Positions 56,463 through 64,000 of a DNA stretch of 64,000 bases are shown in pieces; position 1 is the stretch's first letter, and every line of letters starts with the position of its first letter. The DNA is from Selaginella moellendorffii (taxonomy: Eukaryota; Streptophyta; Lycopodiopsida; Selaginellales; Selaginellaceae), in assembly GCF_000143415.4 (NCBI RefSeq), contig NW_003314305.1, positions 314,196 through 378,195 on the forward strand, in the 5' to 3' direction. The position numbers were made by a program, and so were the translations under genes. The notes beneath the pieces were generated by a model that was not told the origin of the DNA, searched no databases, and worked only from the letters and a program-made list of their open reading frames with translations.

Positions 56463-56484
56463 ATGGCATGCGGCCCCACGCCAT
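56463..56484. repeat. 22-base palindrome copy
   Basis: Arms ATGGCATG and CACGCCAT, core CGGCCC. Inside the ~950-base duplication. Confidence 0.9.
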
Positions 56485-56898
56485 TCAAGAGATAATGCCA
56501 GATGATGCCGAGAATTTTTTGGTGCATTTTTTGGGTTCAAAATTGCATGAGCCCACACGCTATAAAGTTTACCTGTACCAAAAATAGAAACAGCTTTATT
56601 TACTTGGGAATTTAAGTGGTTGAGGCATTTTTAAACTTACAAACACATGCCCTACTTACATTCCTTTGGTTGCCTAAAATTCAAAAATATTATAAACCTT
56701 TCTTTTTGCATTTTCAATGTTTTCAATTATGGTTTTTGATTTTCGTAGGACCAGCCTAGTAATCTATTTGCATCCCGTCATGTTTATAGCTAGCTTTCGT
56801 TCGTCCCCTTCGCTAGCCTGAGATACATCTGCTCGGCATCTGCCTCTTACAGCATTTGCCCAGAAAGGGCATCTTTCTTCATGCAGCATTTGCCACAT

Positions 56899-56932
56899 GT
56901 TTAGGGTTTAGGGTTTAGGGTTTAGGGTTTAG
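56899..56932. repeat. Interstitial telomere repeat, copy 2
   Basis: Four TTTAGGG units then TTTAGC, two units shorter than copy 1. Confidence 0.95.
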
Positions 56933-57405
56933 CAATTCAGTAGCTTGATAAACATGCAAATACAGAACTTGATGCAAAATCCTTTGATATGTCACAATGC
57001 CCCTAGGACCATAAACACATTTCAATAGAGAGGGTCCTTTCATTTCATAACTCCTTACGTAGATCTTGGTGAAACCAGAGTTAGTGAAGTTAGTTTCTTG
57101 TGATCCCGCATCTGATTGTGATGTCCCTTTGCAGTTTCGATGGAAAGGTCAATGCACACCAAACTGTAAAATCTTGGAGCAAAATAACGGTCGGATCTAT
57201 GGCAAATGCCCCTGAAACATTGTAAGGCTCGTGTGGTCTCATGTGGTGTCCGATCGAGATGCTTCTTTGCAGGGTCATCAAGAAAGACATTGTATACCAT
57301 TCTGTAAAATCTAGTTGCGATCTAACGGTTGGATCTCCAGAAAACTCAAAAAAATCTCGCGCGTGTCAGAATATCCTAGGAATATACTCCTATGTGCCCC
57401 TGAAA

Positions 57406-57427
57406 ATGGCATGCGGCCCCACGCCAT
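57406..57427. repeat. 22-base palindrome copy
   Basis: Identical to the copy at 56463; duplicated with the ~950-base segment. Confidence 0.9.
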
Positions 57428-57643
57428 TCAAGAGATAATGCCAGATGACGCCGAGAATTTTTTGGTGCATTTTTTGGGTTCAAAATTGCATGAGCCCACA
57501 CGCTATAAAGTTTATCTTTGCCAAATAAAGAAAAGTTTATCTGTGTCATGTGAGGTAGTTACAGTCCTTTGTGCTCGGCATCTGCCTCTTGCAGCATTTG
57601 CACTGAAAGGGAATTTTTCTCCATTCAGCATTTGGCCCTGAAA

Positions 57644-57665
57644 ATGGCATGCGCCCACACGCCAT
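57644..57665. repeat. 22-base palindrome copy
   Basis: Arms ATGGCATG and CACGCCAT, core CGCCCA. Intergenic. Confidence 0.9.
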
Positions 57666-58139
57666 TCAAGGAATAACGCCACAGGACGCCTGGATTTTTG
57701 GGTTTAAAATGTTTAGGGTTTTTTGGGTTTTTACAAAATATTTTGGGTCCAACGTTTTTTGGGTTTCTTTGGTTCAAAATTGCATGAGCCCACACGCTAT
57801 AATATTGATTTGAGAGAAAAATAGAAACAGATAGAATTTCTTTATTTAGCTGAACATTTGCCATTTTTGGAAATACAAGATGCTTTGGAATATCCAATCA
57901 TGCATGGTATAAATATAGCAAGGGTATTAAATGATATCCCAATCATGATCTTTCTTTTGGATTTCGCATGCATGCAGTCCGAGGAATGATGACGTTGCGG
58001 ATTTCTTTTGGATTTTGCGTGCTTGCATGCGCGCAGCAATCCAGAAATTAATGGTGGCGCCCAAGTCCGAGGAATGATGACGTGGCGGGATTACCAACCG
58101 TTGTGACATTTCGCGCGTGTGAGGTTAGGTTTTGCATTT

Positions 58140-58325
58140 TGCTTTGTACTCGCGCTCGCACACTCGCGCTCGCGCTCGCATCACACTCGCGCTCCCGCTC
58201 GCATCGCGCTCCCACTCGCGATCATGCTCACTTCTCTACAGGTTTCTCGTGTGCATCGGCGTCCACTCACGCTTGCATCACACTCGCGCTCGCATCGCGC
58301 TCGTGTGCATCGGCGTCCACTTCAA
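58140..58325. repeat. CTCGCGCTCGCA-type simple repeat
   Basis: Imperfect repeats of ACTCGCGCTCGCATC, with a repeated flanking unit TGCATCGGCGTCCACT on both sides of the right half. Confidence 0.85.
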
Positions 58326-58529
58326 GACACACCCAGTTTGTAACTTCGCCGCCAACTCCGCCACCCACTCCACCACCCACACGCAGCCCACTTGGCGTCC
58401 CGGGAGATTTCAGCACCACTCTTCAACTGTAAGTGGCAGAGTAGCCTTGCTGCTACGATCCGCTGCACACACAGTGCACATTCGCCAACGAGTCCGGCCT
58501 CGATTGTCACGGCCTCCATTCGGCTTCAA

Positions 58530-61500
58530 ATGGTAAGTCTTTTAGACCAAGTAGAAAATGGCATGAGGCCACATGCCATTCAGTAGCAACATTGGCATGC
58601 ACCGATTGGGCTCTCGAGTGCAGTCCGGTTACAGATGGCGTGTAGCCTCACTCCATCTTAGGATGCAGCCTCAAGACATCTGATGCAGTGGTGAATGGCG
58701 TGTGGCCTCACGTTATTTCCAGCTGCTAGCTTTTCATCTGTCAGCTCTAATTGTTGTGCATTTTTGAACAGGCGAGGAATTGCGTTCTTCTTCCAGCCAC
58801 TGTCAATGTGGATGCAGAGAAGGGGGAGGAGCTCACCAGTTGGACTTTCGGGATGGAAGGCGAGGATCTGATGCTGTACAACACAGATGGTGGGAGAAAA
58901 GAATGCATGGGGATCCTCATCCAAGTGACAGACACTCCATGCAGTTCCATGCAAGAATATGGACTGGCACTTGTGGTAGAGACAGCGTCCGCCTTCAAGA
59001 TCCACCTTGCACATCCTAGCGGCTTCCCGGAGGGGGGCAGCGGCTATGAGGAATTCCTAGAGGGAGCTAGGGAGAGGTTGTCCAGGAGGCCCACAATTTC
59101 AAAGACGCTGCGGGTCTATGAAGATCACATGGAATCCACGGACCTCACCTATGGCGATGTTCAAAAACTATATTCCAACATTGAGCCGTTGAGAGTGCCT
59201 CCAGTTTGCGAAGCGAAGGGGAAGGGGGTCGATCTGGAAACTACCCCGAAGCAGAAAAGGGTGGTCAAGCTCAAGCCGACGTCCGACTCTGCTGCTCCAA
59301 AAAAGAAGCTACTCGGTGATGCCATTGCCTCGGGTTTGAACACTACACCCACCAAAAAGAAGAGCCGCAAAGAGCAGAAAGAGCAAGAAGAGGCAGCAAA
59401 AATCGTCGCAGATAATAGTACTTGTTACTATTCCAACAAAGTATATACAATCGACGTGAGCCGTATCGAGATCCAAAGCAAATACAACCACAGGCTAGTA
59501 TCTGATGAGTGGGTGGAGAAACTGAAGCAAAAGATGCTGGCAAGTCCAGTAACACCCGACATCGCAGACGTGATCCCCTACTACCGAACAATGAAGGGCG
59601 AGACGAGGTTTCCAGACTTGATCAATAGGAAGGTGTTGGACGATCAGAACATCCGGTTCTATGCCGTCTCCGGGCAGCATTCTAGCTTGGCGATGCAACA
59701 GATAGTTGTGGATATTATGGTGGGCGAGGAGGTGAAGAAAGTCTTCAAGACAAGAGTTGTCCGCCTGATAAAAGGCAACTCGCCCCTCCGATCTATCATA
59801 TACATCTCCCACGCGCAGAATGTCAAGCAAGAAACGTGCTACAAATCGGGTCTGCACGAGACATTGGCACGAACACGGAAGCTCTGGGTTCAACTGAAGA
59901 AGCCACAAAAACCAGGACAAGGACGTGCACTAGCAACTAGCGCCTGGCAGGTAAGCCTCGTTGCATGTGGCATAGCATGTGGCCTCACGCCATTTCCATT
60001 GCAGGAATTCTCGAGTCTTCTCTTGAAAACACTGGGGGTCAATGACACACTCAGCATCCATAACATTCTACTCGCGACAAAAGTTGTTTTTGACAAATGG
60101 GTAGATGTGCTAAGGAGGTACCATGACGGGGAGTTGCTAAACTCAATGGGTGTGGAGGACGGCCGGAAGCCCAATGATTTGAAGCTCAACGCCTTGCGTT
60201 TCTCGCGGTCTCTAGACGACGACGACCTTCTGACAGTGGCTAATGCTCTTCTACGTGGTGAGGTAGTCTTCAACAAGACCAAAATGACTCCCGGCCATAT
60301 TGTGACATACGAGGACTTGTGCACGACTCTGAGAGCTCGTGCGCTATTGAAGGATTGGATCTTCGAGCAAGTGGCCGTGGCGAGGGTGAGCATCGACACC
60401 ACGCAAGAGATGATGGAAGAGCTGGACTTGTCAAATGAAGACATCGACGAGTACGTGAAGGGGGCCCCCAAGTTCATCGATCTGCTGCGGGATGCCACGA
60501 AAAGTAAAGCTGAGAAGTTGGATCAGTATCCAAATTTCATTAAGAGGGATGTCGACCGCCGGCTTCAGAAACAGCTCGACCCCGCAGCAGAGGCCTATCG
60601 AGAACCTTACCGGGTATACGTGAATTCGGATGAGGATCAAAGGTGGAGGAGCATCGTTTCCCGCGGAGATGAGCAGGTCAAGAACATCTTTTGTGTGATG
60701 GACTTCACAAACGAGGAGATCACTCATGCAGACGAAGTCAGCTCCATCATTGACTTAATGGTGGGACTTGCGGAGGTGGAATCTTCAGTCCACTATATGA
60801 TCTACGACTCCAAATCCTATCACAAGTTCTGGAAGGCCTTGAACGAGGTGAAGGCTCGGTTGAAAGGCAAGGAGATGCGGGAGATCCATGGGATAATGGC
60901 TAAGAAGAAGATACCGACGAATGTCCGCATCTTCACAGTCGCCCTTGTTATTGGTCCTGCAGCAGAGTGGGACTGGAGTGACTTCCCAGCTTCGTTCAAC
61001 AAAGCCGATCGAATTGATCTGAGGGAGGTCAATTTACCCGTGCCTGAGGAACTGAAGACGGCTATGGAGCTTTCGAATCCAAAGAAAGCTCCAGGTGCAG
61101 CATGGGAAATGCTCAGCTGGGTCTTCAACGCAATAGCGGGTGACTCCAAGGGCAAATGCGTTGTCAAGTACAACTGCGGCGGACTATTCTTTCGAGCCGC
61201 ACTACTCAAGGGTGTCCCGTGTGTTGCGGTGACAAACTCCATTGAAGAGGTGACTTCAATGGACCATATAATTACAGTTGCCAAAGAAAAACAGTATCTT
61301 CTCTACGAACCTGGTGAGTACGCACTTTAAGTTTAAATGTTATCTCACAAGCTCTGTATGCAGGAGCGTGGCCACCCCCAGATGCTGAAACGGCGTTAAC
61401 AGCTACTGATGTTAGGCCGAGGTCACAACCTGCACAAGGTAAGGTCACGTGAGGCCTCACGCCATTTTGATTATAGATCGTTGTGAATATTCAGACACGA

Positions 61501-64000
61501 GGACTGAAAAGCGCACTGGTGGCGCGTCGAAGAAGGACAAACAGACAAGCAATAGGAAAAAAGGAGGTACAAATTATATTTGCAATGGCGTGTGGTCTCA
61601 TGCCATTCCTTGCAGGAGACACTTCTTCAAAGGCAAAACAGGCAAGCACCAGCCAAGCTCAAACTGACAGTGGTCATAAAAAGCGAAAGCACGTTGGACA
61701 GTCGTCGGGATCAGAGGCGTTTGATTCGAAAAGGAAGAAGGGCAACGAAAAGATGATAGGTAATGCCTCGCGGTTATGGCGTGTGTGCTCATGCCATTCA
61801 TTGCAGATCAAGGGCTGAGTGAAAGGAGCCAGTCACCACCTTCTGACTCAGATTCCTATGGCGGACTCCCCTTCCCCAATCTCAATGGAGAGGTACAATG
61901 GATGAGGGATGCTTTTCAAGTCAGGGCCACGTTTTTCTCATCTCGTCGTCTTCGAAGGGTGCAAGAACGTGCAGAAACCATGTTAAGACAGTCGGGTGAG
62001 GATACGGTCCTAGGTCACGCACTAAAACAGGCTATGGATGTCTTGTATTTTGAGATGGAGACTCGGCCAGATGATTTTTCCAAGATGGTCCTGGAAAAAC
62101 AAGCAATCCAGCCTGAGCAGCCTATGGAAGAAATGCAAGAGGGGGATGAGGAGCCAGAGAAAGATAATGAGCAGGAAGAGCAGAAGGACGAAGAGGAGGA
62201 CAAAGAAGAGGAGGACGAAGAAGAGGAGGACGAAGAAGAGGAGGACGAAGAGGACTTGGATGGTCCTCACAATGGTGACGATCACAATAACGACGATGAC
62301 GATGATGACGATGATGGCCAGCCTGAGGTGGCCAAAGAGCAGCGGAGGAAGGTCATACAAGACAAACCATCAGGTAAATAATAGTACATCCATTCCTAAC
62401 CTTTTACCATTTCTAACATTGTCCATGTAGGTCGCAGAAGAAATGGTAAGTAGAGATTATTCAGTTGAATTAAGATACAAACTCTAGCCTTTAGTGTCAA
62501 GGATAGTGCCAAGCAAGGGTCGAAACGTATGTCCAATCCTTCAGAATCAGCAGTGCGCCCAAGTGATATCGGTCCTAGTTCCTCAATAGCAGTTGATGGT
62601 AAATACAGTATAGTCGATTCAATGTGCTAATGAGTTTGTTTTTAGTAGCACGGGAGGATACCATCTCAATCGAAGGGAGATATTTGGACATGCATATGGA
62701 TCCGCCAGTGGACTCTACTTGCCTGCAAGAGTCATCAGAGCTGGTGGAGGCTACTATCCATATCAACGCCAAGCAAGCTGACCACGCTCCACTTGATGCT
62801 GCCCATACCACTGAGTCAATCTTGTCCACGTATCCAACTGACGGTGACCAGGCGCCATTGGACCCGCATGAGGCCGCCCCAGCCGCCGAGCCGGTCGTAT
62901 CCTCATTTCCAACGTGTGCCCAATCGTCTGACTACGCGCCGTTGGAACCTCCCTACACCGCCCCTGCTGCCTGTTCGGTCATGTCCACTTTGCCAACGGA
63001 GGCACCAGCTGAAATGGCGTGTGATCACACGCCATTGGAACCACCCCATGCCACTGTTGAGCCAGTTGTACCAGAGTCTACAGCTGAAATGGCATGTGCC
63101 CACACGCCATCGGATGCGATTGACCCCACATTGCAGAGGAGAGTATTTCCGCCCTTCACGTTTCCTCGACCAAAACCCTCTGAACGACCATCGGGAGCAC
63201 CATTCGCTAATATTGTAGATGGTAAAATTGACTTGTACCATTTTTTATGCTGACGCATTTCATTTCAGAGTCACGGCGAAAGTACTGTATCGTTTTTGAT
63301 CTGAACGGTGTCCTTTTCTCCCATGAGCGTGGCTCGTCCTCGAATGTCACTGCACCCTCCAAAGCCTGCGGTCGCAAGTTGGTCAAAAGAGACAGATTCA
63401 CATTAATCACACGGGAGAAACTGCGGGATCTAATAATGACCATGCAACACTTAAAACAGAGGGCCGGGTTCAATTTGCAATTGGGAGTTTGGACATCCAT
63501 GATGCGCCACAATGCATTAACGTTGCTACAGATGATGCACGATCAGACGCGAGTAATATTACCATTTGACTTTCTCCTAACGCAGGAGGATTGCTTGACT
63601 ATGGTCCATGTGAGGGGTAGCAAGCCCATCTTCGTCAAGGCAGAGGCTGTAGTGATGAACCGGACTGCTAGGTCAAGTGAAATCCTCATCATCGATGACT
63701 CGCCGATTAAAACTGCAGCGAACACGCACACATATGCAGTGCACCCCATCTCTTGCAGTATGGAAACTAGGGAGAAGAAACCGTATGTTCTAGGGGACCT
63801 TGCAAAACGGCTTGAAGCGATGGTGATAGAGAACCGGCCAGTCCAGGAGGTGGCTGCAGAAATCAACCAAATGGCAGATGGAACGGTATATCAGAAGCCA
63901 TTTGATCGGACAGACACCAGTCATCATTTATGGCATGTATATTGTCTAGCCAAACACTATCCGCATCTCCATAATCTGCTCAACCGGATGGGTTCTTCGA
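58530..64000 (+). CDS. Large ParB-like / acidic / FCP1-like HAD protein, 3' partial
   Basis: Exons: 58530-58532 (ATG then GTAAGT), 58772-59950, 60005-61313, 61364-61438, 61477-61566, 61616-61759, 61807-62373, 62431-62445, 62488-62598, 62646-63221, 63269 to window end; over 1600 aa. Around residues 230-330, TIDVSRIEIQSKYNHRLVSD and FYAVSGQHSSLAMQQIV recall a ParB/sulfiredoxin-type domain. A Lys-rich then Asp/Glu-run section follows (62110-62330), then degenerate ~35-residue repeats with D(H/Q/Y)xPLxP. The end is HAD/FCP1-like: YCIVFDLNGVLFSHE, VWTSMMRHNA and ILIIDDSPIKTAANTH; the second motif I Asp is Asn. After one phase-0 intron, every later intron is phase 1. The first exon is uncertain; a longer 5' end is possible. 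Function unknown. Confidence 0.7.
58558..58579. repeat. 22-base palindrome copy, in intron 1
   Basis: Arms ATGGCATG and CATGCCAT, core AGGCCA; a perfect palindrome outside the core centre. Confidence 0.9.
58635..58656. repeat. 22-base palindrome copy, in intron 1
   Basis: Left arm ATGGCGTG, core TAGCCT, right arm altered to CACTCCAT. Confidence 0.85.
58695..58716. repeat. 22-base palindrome copy, in intron 1
   Basis: Left arm ATGGCGTG, core TGGCCT, right arm CACGTTAT. Confidence 0.85.
59972..59993. repeat. 22-base palindrome copy filling a 54-base intron
   Basis: Arms ATAGCATG and CACGCCAT, core TGGCCT. The intron is 59951-60004 (GTAAGC...TTGCAG) and has a multiple-of-three length, so it also reads through. 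Confidence 0.9.
61444..61465. repeat. 22-base palindrome copy filling a 38-base intron
   Basis: Left arm altered to GTCACGTG, core AGGCCT, right arm CACGCCAT. The intron is 61439-61476. Confidence 0.85.
61585..61606. repeat. 22-base palindrome copy filling a 49-base intron
   Basis: Arms ATGGCGTG and CATGCCAT, core TGGTCT. The intron is 61567-61615. Confidence 0.9.
61776..61797. repeat. 22-base palindrome copy filling a 47-base intron
   Basis: Arms ATGGCGTG and CATGCCAT, core TGTGCT. The intron is 61760-61806. Confidence 0.9.
63014..63035. repeat. 22-base palindrome copy, exonic and in frame
   Basis: Arms ATGGCGTG and CACGCCAT, core TGATCA. Encodes MACDHTPL within the degenerate protein repeats. 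Confidence 0.9.
63089..63110. repeat. 22-base palindrome copy, exonic and in frame
   Basis: Arms ATGGCATG and CACGCCAT, core TGCCCA. Encodes MACAHTPS, 75 bases after the previous copy and in the same frame. Confidence 0.9.

Larger units (their letters stand above)
55551..57520. repeat. Direct duplication of a ~950-base segment
   Basis: The shared marker GCATGAGCCCACACGCTATA occurs at 55588, 56545 and 57488, giving periods of 957 and 943. The two copies are almost identical. The 14-base difference equals two TTTAGGG units in the embedded telomere-like run. No convincing gene; the short frames are duplicated with the repeat. Confidence 0.93.
57521..58529. other. Upstream region of the ParB/FCP1-like gene
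   Basis: Contains T- and G-rich sequence with TTTTGGG strings (57690-57780), a palindrome copy (57644), a degenerate one near 57788 and a CTCGCG-type simple repeat. Should include the promoter and 5' UTR of the next gene. A strong donor-like GTAAGT near 58430 hints at a further 5' exon. Confidence 0.4.

Noticed and set aside
50966-63110. CRISPR array made of palindromic repeats
   Set aside because: Spacing is irregular (tens to thousands of bases), copies lie in introns and exons, and the genome is a plant nucleus.

Overview
This window is land-plant nuclear DNA, most likely from a lycophyte such as Selaginella. The gene content is plant (LEUNIG co-repressor, SWEET transporter, dirigent protein, plant-type PEX5 and PAT1, intronless PPR genes). 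Introns are very short, mostly 40-70 bases. Compact GC-rich gene clusters alternate with AT-rich, gene-poor stretches. The species call is inference.

Layout. 1-2.8 kb: AT-rich decayed retroelement sequence ending in a gag-like fragment. 3.5-4.0 kb: dirigent gene. 4.4-5.3 kb: broken kinesin-12-like motor, followed by a fold-back repeat. 6.5-22.3 kb: dense block of real genes: TKL-like kinase (-), PEX5 (+), PAT1 (-), membrane beta-propeller-like protein (+), C9orf85-like zinc protein (+), phosphatidylglycerophosphate synthase (-), PPR protein (+), armadillo-repeat protein (+). 22.3-24.5 kb: rotted copy of the next PPR gene. 24.8-26.4 kb: intact PPR gene. 27.3-28.1 kb: AT-rich B-lectin gene. 29.2-30.3 kb: chloroplast-type FMN hydrolase/PyrP-like HAD phosphatase. 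31.2-32.6 kb: SWEET transporter. 32.8-36.7 kb: 18-exon LEUNIG homologue (-). 37.0-39.9 kb: mosaic of duplicated fragments of the armadillo gene, the LEUNIG 3' end and an unknown gene. 40-43.3 kb: AT-rich, nothing seen.

43.35-47.83 kb holds a head-to-tail array of a 1323/1343-base unit. Each complete unit encodes a Fic-domain (AMPylase-type) protein on the minus strand; a fourth unit is cut off by an LTR-element remnant (47.8-50.5 kb).

50.9-64 kb is the most unusual part. Two large divergent genes, a 1029-aa DUF7869-like protein (-) and a protein of more than 1600 aa joining a ParB-like region, an acidic tract and an FCP1-like HAD domain (+, runs off the window), lie in a field of at least 18 copies of a 22-base imperfect palindrome (arms ATGGCRTG and CAYGCCAT around a 6-base core). 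Four introns of 38-54 bases in the second gene each contain one copy of this palindrome and little else, and its first intron holds three. Other copies lie in coding sequence in frame. Between the two genes is a 957/943-base direct duplication with interstitial TTTAGGG telomere repeats. The palindrome looks like an introner-like or miniature mobile element; this is the best candidate for something undescribed here.

Exon coordinates were worked out by hand from splice sites and frame. Most multi-exon models close with a total length divisible by three. I ran no homology search.
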